A stretch of 15,159 bases of DNA from a bacterium. GTDB taxonomy: Bacteria; Planctomycetota; UBA1135; UBA2386. Positions 6,908-13,569 of this stretch are shown piece by piece. A model generated the notes under the pieces. The model did no database searches. It was not told where the DNA came from and saw only the letters and a list, made by a program, of their open reading frames with translations. The stretch lies in NCBI GenBank assembly GCA_011051855.1, contig DRKG01000554.1, positions 1 through 15,159 on the forward strand, written 5' to 3'. A program made the translations under genes and the position numbers. The number at the start of each line of letters is the position of its first letter. Position 1 is the stretch's first letter.

Positions 6908-8010
6908 AGCACCTTGGTCGGCGCGACGAACGGCAGGTCGAACGCCGCCGCGACGGCCTCGTGCGTGCACTGGCCGGCGAGCACGTTGGCGGCGGTGCCG
7001 AGCACCTCGTCGGCGGCCGCCGCCGCGGCGCCCATGCCGGCGAGCTTGCGCACCCACGGACTGGTGGCGTTGGTCAGGCCGAAGGTCGACGTGCGCGGCA
7101 CGGCGCCCGGCATGTTGGCGACGCAGTAGTGCAGCACGCCGTCGATCACATAGGTCGGATCGGCGTGGGTCGTCGGGCGACAGGTTTCGATGCAGCCGCC
7201 CTGGTCGACGGCGACGTCGACCACCACCGCGCCGTCCTTCATCGGGGCGAGGTCCTCGCGACGGATCAGGCGCGGTGCGCGGGCGCCCTGCACCAACACC
7301 GCACCGATCACCAGATCGGCCTGCACGATCTGTTCGCGAATCGCGATCGGCGAGCTGTGCAGGGTCTGCACGTTCGCCGGCATCACGTCGCTGAGGTAGC
7401 GCAGCCGATCGAGGTCGATGTCGAGTAGGCGCACGTCGGCGCCGAGTCCCGCGGCCATCTTGGCGGCGTTGGTGCCGACGACCCCCCCGCCGAGGATCAC
7501 CACGGTGGCGTTGTCGACGCCGGGGATGCCGCCCATCAACATGCCGCGGCCGCCCATGTGCTTCTCGAGGCAGACCGCGCCGACCTGTACCGCCATGCGG
7601 CCCGCGACCTCGCTCATCGGCGTCAACAGCGGAAGCGAGTTGCGGTATACCAGCGTTTCGTAAGCAAAGCAGTGGGCCCCCGAACGCAGCATCGCATCGG
7701 TCAGCTCGCGGCTGGCGGCGAAGTGGAAGTAGGTGAACAGGATCTGGTTCTCGCGGATCCGTTCGTACTCGGCGGGCAGCGGCTCCTTGACCTTGACGAT
7801 CATTTCGGCGCGCCCGTAGACGTCGTCGGCCGTTCCGACGATCTCGGCACCGGCGGCGCGGAACTCGTCGTCGGTGATGCCGGCTCCGCGGCCACCACCC
7901 TGTTCGACCAGCACTTCGTGGCCGGCCGTGACCAGATCCATCACCATTGCCGGTACGGCGCCGATGCGGTTCTCCTGCGGTTTGATCTCAGTGGGGACGC
8001 CGATGATCAT
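6904..8010 (-). CDS. ald: Alanine dehydrogenase
   Basis: A 368-residue NAD-dependent enzyme interconverting L-alanine with pyruvate and ammonia in the cytoplasm. The family pattern is intact: MIIGVPTEIKPQENR with substrate-binding Arg15, VKVKEPLP with Lys75, YFHFA with catalytic His96, LLTPMSEVAGRMAVQ, the Rossmann motif GGGVVGTNAAKMA, VDVAVDQGG with catalytic Asp269, and ANMPGAVPRTSTFGLTNAT. Residue numbers match the canonical enzyme, which supports the ATG at 8010. A good Shine-Dalgarno AGGAG (8019-8023 on the minus strand) lies 8 bases upstream. The gene lies 73 bases downstream of the coiled-coil lipoprotein gene and overlaps uppP by four bases. Since alanine is a peptidoglycan building block, the ald-uppP coupling has a plausible metabolic sense, but this is inference. 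Confidence 0.96.
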   Translation of the reverse strand: MIIGVPTEIKPQENRIGAVPAMVMDLVTAGHEVLVEQGGGRGAGITDDEFRAAGAEIVGTADDVYGRAEMIVKVKEPLPAEYERIRENQILFTYFHFAASRELTDAMLRSGAHCFAYETLVYRNSLPLLTPMSEVAGRMAVQVGAVCLEKHMGGRGMLMGGIPGVDNATVVILGGGVVGTNAAKMAAGLGADVRLLDIDLDRLRYLSDVMPANVQTLHSSPIAIREQIVQADLVIGAVLVQGARAPRLIRREDLAPMKDGAVVVDVAVDQGGCIETCRPTTHADPTYVIDGVLHYCVANMPGAVPRTSTFGLTNATSPWVRKLAGMGAAAAAADEVLGTAANVLAGQCTHEAVAAAFDLPFVAPTKVL

Positions 8011-8018
8011 CGAATGAA

Positions 8019-8023
8019 CTCCT
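8019..8023 (-). promoter_or_regulatory. Shine-Dalgarno site of ald
   Basis: AGGAG on the minus strand lies eight bases before the ATG at 8010. It is the clearest ribosome binding site in the window; most other genes here have none that I can see. Confidence 0.8.
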
Positions 8024-8083
8024 GAATCGCGTGCAAAACGGGCGCAGCACCATAGCGACGTTCGCCGGTGACTGCGAGCGCGA

Positions 8084-9289
8084 TCATCCGACCGCGTCGC
8101 GCAGCCGTTGTTCGAGCAGAATGCGTTCGCCCGCCGGCAGGCCGGGCAGGAGCGCGAACGTCACCTGCAGCGCTCCGGGGGCGGGTTCGACGACCGGAGC
8201 AGGTTGTGCCAACACGCGCGGGTCGGCGGCGAGCAGGTCCTCGATGCGATGCTGGCAGGCGGTGTCGTCGGCCGCGGGCAGACGGCAGGTGATCGACTCG
8301 GGGGGCGCCGAGGGGCGGGTCGCGGGCTCGACCGGCGCGGGCGGTTCGACGAACAACTCGTCGACGGCGAAGACCTCGGGCGGGTCCGGCGCGACCTCGA
8401 GTTCGTCCTCGCTTCCCGCCGGGCCCGACTGGCGCAGGCGGCCGACGGCTTCGCCGAGCAGGGCGGCGGCGGTCCACAACTCTTCGACTTCCGGTTCCGG
8501 GCTGCCGGCCTCCCCCACCGGCGGCGGCACCGGCGGCGATGCCGGTGGCCGGGGAGGTGGTTGCGCCGCCGGTGCTGCCTGCATCTCCTGCGCGAGGGCG
8601 ACCGGGGCCGCTTGCTGCCGCGACCGCAGCAGCAACAATCCGGACACGACGCTGACTCCGGCGAGCAGGTACCACGGCCAGCGCGGGGCGATGCCACCCC
8701 GCTGCACTTCGGGGGCGGCAGCCTGCCGGTCGTCCTCGCCGGATTCCGGCGGGCCCTGGCCGTTGGCTTCGGTCGGGGCCGTGCCGGTCGTCGACTGGGT
8801 GGGCGGCTCTCGTGCGCCGCTCGGCGCCGGCTGCTCGACCTTCTGCAGGAAGCGGTCGAGCTGGTCGGCGGTGTGCTGCAGCGCCTCACCGATCATCTTC
8901 TCGACGTCGCGGTGGCGCGCATCCTGCTCGGCGATCTGCTGCTCGAGTGCCGCCAGGCGTCGTGCCAGGGCCTCGCCTGCCTGCGCGGACTTGTCCTGCA
9001 GGGAGCCGACCAACAGTTGCGACCACTGCCGTAGTTCGCGCGCCAGCGTCGCCTGCTGCGTCGCCAGTTCGCGCTGCCGTTCGTCGAGTCGTTGGACCAC
9101 GTCCGCGAGCGTCTGCACCGCCGAGGACAGCGGCGTGGCGATCCCTTCGGTTGCCGCCGCCTGGCGCGTGCGCGCCAAACGGTCGGCGCGCAGTTCGCTC
9201 GCCAGTTCGAGCAAGCCGTCGTCGGCGCGGCGTTCGCAGCCGGCGACCAGCAACGCGCACAGCACGCCCGCAAACGTTCGCGCGGCCAT
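8084..9289 (-). CDS. Coiled-coil lipoprotein with an internal membrane segment, unknown function
   Basis: A 401-residue protein I do not recognise. From the ATG at 9289 it has a signal peptide with lipobox LVAGC (Cys18). Residues about 58-155 are a long Gln/Arg/Glu/Ala-rich coiled coil (LDERQRELATQQATLAREL, then RRLAALEQQIAEQDARHRD). An acidic, Pro/Thr-rich linker follows, then one strong hydrophobic helix at about 203-221 (WYLLAGVSVVSGLLLL, followed by Arg). After that come a very Pro-rich stretch (PPPRPPASPPVPPP), an acidic region and a small C-terminal domain (about 330-401) with CRLPAADDTACQHRIEDLLA. The start overlaps the stop of the DUF432-like gene by one base (TGATG), so the two are coupled. 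A TTG one codon earlier is an unlikely alternative start. Two anchors, lipid and helix, are unusual in one chain; if the lipobox is not processed, the N-terminus is simply a second membrane anchor. Confidence 0.78.
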   Translation of the reverse strand: MAARTFAGVLCALLVAGCERRADDGLLELASELRADRLARTRQAAATEGIATPLSSAVQTLADVVQRLDERQRELATQQATLARELRQWSQLLVGSLQDKSAQAGEALARRLAALEQQIAEQDARHRDVEKMIGEALQHTADQLDRFLQKVEQPAPSGAREPPTQSTTGTAPTEANGQGPPESGEDDRQAAAPEVQRGGIAPRWPWYLLAGVSVVSGLLLLRSRQQAAPVALAQEMQAAPAAQPPPRPPASPPVPPPVGEAGSPEPEVEELWTAAALLGEAVGRLRQSGPAGSEDELEVAPDPPEVFAVDELFVEPPAPVEPATRPSAPPESITCRLPAADDTACQHRIEDLLAADPRVLAQPAPVVEPAPGALQVTFALLPGLPAGERILLEQRLRDAVG

Positions 9290-9930
9290 CAAGAATCGCC
9301 CTCCGTGCGCAGCTCGTCGCCGTGCCAGACGAGCCGCCGGGGCGCCAGCACCAGCGCCCCGCGCAGCGAATGCAGCTCGTCGTCGCGCACCGTCAGCGGC
9401 AGCTCCGCCGGCGAGGCCGGCGCCTCGCCGACGTTGTAGAGGCGGATCGGCAGCACCGCGAGCGGTTCACCCGACTGGTAAGGGAAGCGCACCAACCAGC
9501 TCGCGCTGCAGCGGAACGACGTGCCGAGTCCTTCTTCCCAGGTGCCTTGCAGTTGCGGGGGCAGCAGTTCGAGCAGCGCCTGCGCATGGTCCAGGCGGTC
9601 GCGCCAGACCACCGTCGGCACCAGCGGAACGTGCAGGTAGCCGCGCAAGCGCGCTCCCGGCACGATCGTCACCAGTTCGCGCAACGCGATGCGCAGCGGC
9701 AGGCGCGGGGCCCGCAGCTCGACGCTGAGTTGGCCGCGATCGCCGAGGCCCAGCACGTAGCGGCGCGCCTCCCGACCGTCTGACCACAGCAACGAGTAGC
9801 CGCCGCGTGTGTGTTCGAGCACCAGCTCGGCGCGCCCGAGTCGAACCCTCGACGCCGCCCCCATCGCGGGGCGGGCGAGCGGCACGACACGCGCGAGCGC
9901 GTTCGGCGGATCTTCGGGGGCGACGAGCAT
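9289..9930 (-). CDS. DUF432-like protein
   Basis: A 213-residue soluble, strand-rich protein with no signal peptide. The order PGARLRGYLHVPLVPTVVW, then TWEEGLGTSFRCSASWLVRF, then VLPIRLYNVGEAP and a C-terminal LVWHGDELRTEG follows the pattern I remember for DUF432 proteins, which in many bacteria sit next to MscS-type mechanosensitive channel genes. No channel is visible here; instead the partner is the coiled-coil membrane lipoprotein. The assignment is from memory of pattern, not a search, and could be wrong. The start is the ATG at 9930, with a weak AGGCGG-like element 12 bases or so upstream. It is the first gene of the minus-strand cluster running to uppP. Confidence 0.6.
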   Translation of the reverse strand: MLVAPEDPPNALARVVPLARPAMGAASRVRLGRAELVLEHTRGGYSLLWSDGREARRYVLGLGDRGQLSVELRAPRLPLRIALRELVTIVPGARLRGYLHVPLVPTVVWRDRLDHAQALLELLPPQLQGTWEEGLGTSFRCSASWLVRFPYQSGEPLAVLPIRLYNVGEAPASPAELPLTVRDDELHSLRGALVLAPRRLVWHGDELRTEGDS

Positions 9931-10039
9931 GCGAGACGGTCCGCCTGGGCGGTTTCCGTGGCGGCAAGCCTACCGCAGGACGCGCACGCATGCGGCGTTC
10001 TTGCTCACTCGTGACGTCGTGCCGGACTGCAGAAAGGGC

Positions 10040-10067
10040 TTGTTTCCGATCCGCCGCGCGGCATGAT
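10040..10067 (+). promoter_or_regulatory. Candidate sigma-70 promoter for tRNA-Val
   Basis: TTGTTT (10040-10045) and CATGAT (10062-10067) are separated by 16 bases, and the -10-like box ends 16 bases before the tRNA. Each box matches the consensus at only 3-4 of 6 positions, but position and spacing fit a stable-RNA promoter with a short leader. The rest of the 153-base interval 9931-10083 shows nothing else that I can name. Confidence 0.4.
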
Positions 10068-10083
10068 GTGCGCCTCGCGAACG

Positions 10084-10160
10084 GGGCGTTTAGCTCAGTT
10101 GGCTAGAGCATCAGCTCGACAAGCTGAGGGTCACAGGTTCGAATCCTGTAACGCCCACCA
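10084..10160 (+). tRNA. tRNA-Val (anticodon GAC), CCA encoded
   Basis: The full cloverleaf can be drawn. The acceptor stem GGGCGTT pairs perfectly with AACGCCC, the D-stem is GCTC/GAGC with loop AGTTGGCTA, the anticodon stem is TCAGC/GCTGA around loop TCGACAA, the variable loop is GGGTC, and the T-arm is ACAGG-TTCGAAT-CCTGT. Discriminator A and an encoded CCA follow. The anticodon GAC reads GTC and GTT codons; A73, A35 and C36 are the known valine identity bases. The base before the anticodon (position 33) is C where nearly all tRNAs have U. Confidence 0.95.
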
Positions 10161-10164
10161 CTCT

Positions 10165-10224
10165 ACCGTTCGCCCTCTTGGACCGTTCGCCCTCTTGGAC
10201 CGTTCGCCCTCTTGGCCGTTCGCC
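10165..10224. repeat. 17-bp tandem repeat directly after the tRNA (3.5 copies)
   Basis: The unit ACCGTTCGCCCTCTTGG occurs three times without change at 10165-10181, 10182-10198 and 10199-10215. A partial fourth copy (CCGTTCGCC) follows at 10216-10224. The array starts five bases after the tRNA CCA end. The unit has no strong dyad symmetry and is not a length that preserves reading frame. Confidence 0.9.
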
Positions 10225-10225
10225 A

Positions 10226-10363
10226 TCAGGCTGCATCCTGGTTGGCGACGGCCGGCCGCGCAGGGATCGGCCGCGCAGGGATCGGCCGCGCGCGCATCGC
10301 GCGGCCCAATATGGGGGCAAGCAACAGGCTGCCTGCGCTCCAGCAGATGATCGCCGTGGTCAT
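10226..10363 (-). CDS. Possible small membrane peptide (45 residues)
   Basis: A short ORF in the otherwise gene-free interval between the tRNA and the aldehyde dehydrogenase gene. It starts at the ATG at 10363 with GAGG eight bases upstream as a plausible ribosome binding site. Residues 3-18 are hydrophobic (TAIICWSAGSLLLAPI) and are followed by a basic tail with two copies of RPIPA, encoded by the 15-bp repeat. One transmembrane helix with a positive tail is a common form for small bacterial membrane peptides. Nothing else supports it, and the region may be non-coding. Confidence 0.35.
   Translation of the reverse strand: MTTAIICWSAGSLLLAPILGRAMRARPIPARPIPARPAVANQDAA
10254..10290. repeat. 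15-bp tandem repeat
   Basis: The unit GGCCGCGCAGGGATC is present at 10254-10268 and 10269-10283, followed by a half copy GGCCGCG to 10290. The length is a multiple of three and lies in frame within the possible small ORF at 10226-10363. Confidence 0.85.
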
Positions 10364-10511
10364 GAGGACTACCTCGGGGTTGCTGACCCTTCCCCTACGC
10401 AGTCGACCGGCCCTGCGGCTCGCGCGATCTCCCAAATCCGGAGACAACCCGACGTCGTCTGCGGGTTCCGCCGTGCCGGAAGTCCGCAAGGAACTGGAAG
10501 CAATCGACTTA
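10364..10511. other. Non-coding spacer downstream of the aldehyde dehydrogenase gene
   Basis: Together with the repeats, 10161-10511 is the only stretch over 300 bases without a confident gene. In this part I see no hairpin followed by a T-run that would terminate the dehydrogenase transcript, and no conserved-looking ORF. Confidence 0.5.
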
Positions 10512-12059
10512 TCAGGAGGATTCGCCGTTGCCGTAGGTGCGCCCGATGACGGCGCGGTCGCCCTGCAGGGCGGTGCGCTGCAGGTAGAACTGCAGGCCGC
10601 GCAGGCCGCCGAGTTCTTCACCGCCGCCGGCTCGGCCGGGGCCGCCGTGGATCGAGCCGGGTAGCACCGCTCCCGGCCCGAGCGCATGGCCCATCGTCTT
10701 CTCGCTGCCGAGCCAGACGCGGCCGTGCCACGGGGCGATCGCGGGCACCAGTTCGTGCACCCAGCTCTTGTCGTCGCTGTAGACGCTCGCGACCAAGCAG
10801 CCGCCGCCGCGGTTGACCAGCTCGGCTGCGCTGGCCGCCCTGCCGTCGTAGGGAAGGATCGTCGCACACGGGCCGAACACCTCGAGCTCGTGCACGACCG
10901 CGACGCCGACGTCGCGAGCCTGCAGCAGCGTCGGGCGTACGAAGTAGCCGGGGCCGTCCATGGCCTCGGGGCCGCCGAGCACGGTGTCGCATTCGTCCTG
11001 CAGGTGCTTGATGCCGGCGCGCACGTCGTCGAGCTGCGCCTGGCTCGCGACCGGTCCCATGCGCACGTTCTCGTCGAGCGGGTCGCCGATGCGGGTGGCC
11101 TGCAGGCGGTCGATCAGTGCCTCCTTGACCTCGTCGAGCCTGTCTTCGGGCACCAGGATGCGGCGCACGGCGGTGCACTTCTGCCCGGCCTTCTGCGTCA
11201 TGTCGAGGTGCACGTTGGCGAGGAACTGGGTGAAGGTGTCGTCGTCGACGTCGGTGTCGGGACCGAGCACGGCGGCGTTGATCGAGTCGGCTTCGATGTT
11301 GACGCGCACGCTGTGGGCGATCAGGTTCGGGTTGCCGCGGATTCGCGAGCCCGTGCGCGCGCTGCCGGTGAACGCGACCACGTCCATCGGCTGCAACAGG
11401 TCGACCATGCCGGTGACCGACCCGGCGAGGAACTGGAAGGCGCCCTCGGGCATGAGGCCGCTGTCGACCATGATCTGGGCGCAACGCCACGCGAGCATCG
11501 CGCTGGCCGTGCCGGCTTTGCTGATCACCGGCATGCCTGCCAGGAGCGCGCAGGCCATCTTCTCCGCCATGCCCCAGGCCGGGAAGTTGAACGCATTGAT
11601 CAGGAGCGCCACTCCCGGGCGCGGCAGCAGCACGTGCTCGCTCCAGAAGCGCGCCGTGCGCCCGAGCTGCACGCCGTCGCCGTCGGTGAGCCACGGGGTT
11701 TCGGGCAGGTGCTTGCCGAGCGACGCGTAATAGGCGAACGTGCCGGTGGCGCCGTCGAGGTCGAACTTCGCGTCCCCGCGGGTATTGCCGCCGTTGCGGC
11801 CGGAGATCTCGATCAGCTCGTCGCGGTGTTCGTGCAGCTTCTTCGACAGCCCCTTCAGCATCTCGGCGCGCTGCCGGAAGGTCATCGCGCGCAGCGCCGG
11901 CCCGCCGACGCCGCGCGCGTGCGCGAGCGCCGCCGCGTGATCTACGCCGCCGGGGCGGACGTCGCCGACCACCTCCGCGTTGGCGGGATTGTGGAGAGTC
12001 ACCGGGTCGCCGTTGCCGGCGATCCACTGACCACGAACGTAGCTCTGCAGCGAGATCAT
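10512..12059 (-). CDS. PaaZ/BoxD-type acyl-CoA semialdehyde dehydrogenase (single-domain)
   Basis: A 515-residue aldehyde dehydrogenase of the group that includes the N-terminal domain of PaaZ (phenylacetate pathway) and BoxD (3,4-dehydroadipyl-CoA semialdehyde dehydrogenase, aerobic benzoyl-CoA pathway). It should oxidise a CoA-bound semialdehyde to the acid with NAD(P). Group hallmarks include ALRAMTFRQRAEMLK, LINAFNFPAWGMAEKMA, VDSGLMPEGAF, VAFTGSARTGSRI and HGGPGRAGGGEELGGLRG near the end, followed by QRTALQGD. The catalytic residues fall at Glu256 and Cys295 (GQKCTAVRR) when counted from the ATG at 12059, the same numbers I recall for E. coli PaaZ, which supports this start. An ATG at 12098 would add 13 residues. 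The hydratase (MaoC) domain of full PaaZ is absent. The frame is open far upstream to 13580, but that part is antisense to the next gene. No paa or box partner gene is in the window. Confidence 0.9.
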   Translation of the reverse strand: MISLQSYVRGQWIAGNGDPVTLHNPANAEVVGDVRPGGVDHAAALAHARGVGGPALRAMTFRQRAEMLKGLSKKLHEHRDELIEISGRNGGNTRGDAKFDLDGATGTFAYYASLGKHLPETPWLTDGDGVQLGRTARFWSEHVLLPRPGVALLINAFNFPAWGMAEKMACALLAGMPVISKAGTASAMLAWRCAQIMVDSGLMPEGAFQFLAGSVTGMVDLLQPMDVVAFTGSARTGSRIRGNPNLIAHSVRVNIEADSINAAVLGPDTDVDDDTFTQFLANVHLDMTQKAGQKCTAVRRILVPEDRLDEVKEALIDRLQATRIGDPLDENVRMGPVASQAQLDDVRAGIKHLQDECDTVLGGPEAMDGPGYFVRPTLLQARDVGVAVVHELEVFGPCATILPYDGRAASAAELVNRGGGCLVASVYSDDKSWVHELVPAIAPWHGRVWLGSEKTMGHALGPGAVLPGSIHGGPGRAGGGEELGGLRGLQFYLQRTALQGDRAVIGRTYGNGESS

Positions 12060-12068
12060 CGGGCGGAC

Positions 12069-12111
12069 CACGATAGCGAGCGCACGCCCCGGATGCATCG
12101 GCGGTATCGTG
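12069..12111. promoter_or_regulatory. Interrupted inverted repeat between divergent starts, candidate operator
   Basis: CACGATAGCG (12069-12078) and CGGTATCGTG (12102-12111) are complementary at nine of ten positions, with a 23-base spacer. The repeat lies almost centred in the 66 bases between the starts of the divergent dehydrogenase gene (12059) and secreted-protein gene (12126). The centre also holds the 8-base palindrome GATGCATC. If the dehydrogenase starts at 12098 instead, part of this site would be coding. Confidence 0.4.
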
Positions 12112-12125
12112 ACCCTCTCCCCGTC

Positions 12126-13538
12126 ATGCACAGCAAGTCGATCGCGCAAACGGCGGCCGCGCTCGCGCTGGCCATTCCTGCAGCGGCGCGGGCCTTGCCC
12201 GGTCAGCACGCAGTCTTGTTCACCGGCCAGTTGCCGTTCCGGTCTCTGGACGCCGGCCACGAGCGCCCCGGCGGCGCCATCAACGACCTCACCGAGTACG
12301 ACTTCGTCCTCGCGATTCCGGGGGCGACGGCCGCGCGCAGCCTGCTGCCGGCGAGCGCGATGCAGTGCTATCTGGGCGATGCCGACTTCGACGGCGACTA
12401 CCTGAAGCTCAGGAACTGGCGGCAGTCCTATCTGCAACCGCTCGGGATCGGCGGGGTGTTCGTGCGCGCGGCGGATCGCCTCGGAGCCGACTGGCGCGAC
12501 GTGTTCTTTTCGGTTCGCCACCCACCGGGAGTGGTCGGGCAGGAGTTCGAGGTGTTCGTGGCCGGCACGACTCCGTATCTGGTCGAACCCAGCGATTGGC
12601 TGCGCTTGCGGCCGGGCGGCGCGTCCCAGTGGTTCCTCGCGCCCGGGCACCTGCAGCTCGCCGTCGGGCCGCAGCCGACCCCGACCAGGATCGGCGCCAG
12701 CGCCCTGCTGCAGTCCGCGGCCGGCGACCTCTATTACTCGCCGTCGGACGGCGGGCACTGGGTGAGCGGCAACGGAGCGGCGCCGGTGTTTGCCGACGAA
12801 GGCGCGATCTGTCGCATCGACGCGTCGGCCATCAGCTACGACCCGGAAGGCAACGTCGCCGGCATCGCCGCCAGCGCCGCGCGCCTGGTTGCCGACCGCG
12901 CGACGGTGCTCGCGTGGGTGCAGCACGCCGCCCTGTTCGATCGCGTGGGAGCTCCGCTGCAGAGCGGCCTGTACGGGCTGACGACCGGCCTCGCGTTGGA
13001 TCCGCTCAGCGGCACGTTCACCCCGTCCCACCCCGACGCCAGCGGCAACTACACGCCGCAGCCGAACCTGATCTCTTGCAGCGAGATGCCCGCCTACGGG
13101 GGCACGTTGTTCTCCAGCCGCAACGGCGGCGCCGTCGCTCTGGTGAACGGCGTCTCGTGCGGCAGCACGGTCGCTGGCGTGCCGGCCGACGGCGCCTGGC
13201 TCGGCGTGGCCCTCGACCAGCCGTCGTTGCTCGGCATGACCCTGATCGAGATTCCGCCGGTCGCCGAGCCGCTGCTGCTCGACGTCGCCGACTTCGGCGC
13301 CCTGCCGGCGGGTGCGTTGCCGTTTGCGACCGCCGCCGCGAGCTGGCCGGACGTGTTGCTGACGACGCCGCCCTACCTGCTCGCAGCGGTCAGCACGGAC
13401 GCGTTCGGCTACGCGACCGTGTTCGCGCCCAATCCCAACCTCGGCGGGCTCGCGGGCGTCACCCTGATGGTGCAGGCGGTGGCAGTGCCACCGTCGGGAG
13501 CGCGGATCAGTTCGCCGGTATTGGTGCAGTTGCAGTAG
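12126..13538 (+). CDS. Secreted protein of unknown function with VQLQ-type C-terminal module
   Basis: A 470-residue exported protein. The ATG at 12126 gives a signal peptide with Ala-rich core and likely cleavage after ARA (residue 23). The body is not a family I know. It holds an acidic DADFDGDY segment at residues 85-92 that looks like a calcium-binding loop, and Gly/Ser/Pro-rich strand-forming sequence throughout. Residues about 385-470 form a module ending FAPNPNLGGLAGVTLMVQA, then PVLVQLQ at the C-terminus. This resembles C-terminal domains I recall in many planctomycetal exported proteins. The facing gene at 13555 ends in a module of the same kind. The frame extends far upstream, antisense to the dehydrogenase; the signal peptide argues for 12126. 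No clear ribosome binding site is seen. Confidence 0.75.
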   Translation: MHSKSIAQTAAALALAIPAAARALPGQHAVLFTGQLPFRSLDAGHERPGGAINDLTEYDFVLAIPGATAARSLLPASAMQCYLGDADFDGDYLKLRNWRQSYLQPLGIGGVFVRAADRLGADWRDVFFSVRHPPGVVGQEFEVFVAGTTPYLVEPSDWLRLRPGGASQWFLAPGHLQLAVGPQPTPTRIGASALLQSAAGDLYYSPSDGGHWVSGNGAAPVFADEGAICRIDASAISYDPEGNVAGIAASAARLVADRATVLAWVQHAALFDRVGAPLQSGLYGLTTGLALDPLSGTFTPSHPDASGNYTPQPNLISCSEMPAYGGTLFSSRNGGAVALVNGVSCGSTVAGVPADGAWLGVALDQPSLLGMTLIEIPPVAEPLLLDVADFGALPAGALPFATAAASWPDVLLTTPPYLLAAVSTDAFGYATVFAPNPNLGGLAGVTLMVQAVAVPPSGARISSPVLVQLQ

Positions 13539-13569
13539 CCCCGTCGGGCAGCTGCTACTGCAACTGCAC
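13524..13569. terminator. Perfect 16-bp inverted repeat spanning two convergent gene ends
   Basis: The arms 13524-13539 and 13554-13569 are perfect complements around a 14-base loop. Each arm includes the last four codons and the TAG stop of its gene (GTGCAGTTGCAGTAG read on each strand). A 16-bp RNA stem would form at the end of both transcripts and could act as a bidirectional terminator or RNA-stabilising hairpin. No T-run follows on either strand, so it is not a textbook intrinsic terminator. Confidence 0.6.

Noticed and set aside
10063..10350. ORFs on both strands across the tRNA (plus 10063-10350, minus 10111-10320)
   Set aside because: Their recognisable peptides (RLAQLARASARQAEGHRFES and GVTGFEPVTLSLSS) are translations of the tRNA gene itself, a common annotation artefact.
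10686..12125. In-frame upstream extension of the secreted protein, giving a 950-residue ORF
   Set aside because: It is antisense to the well-supported dehydrogenase gene, and a signal peptide begins at 12126.
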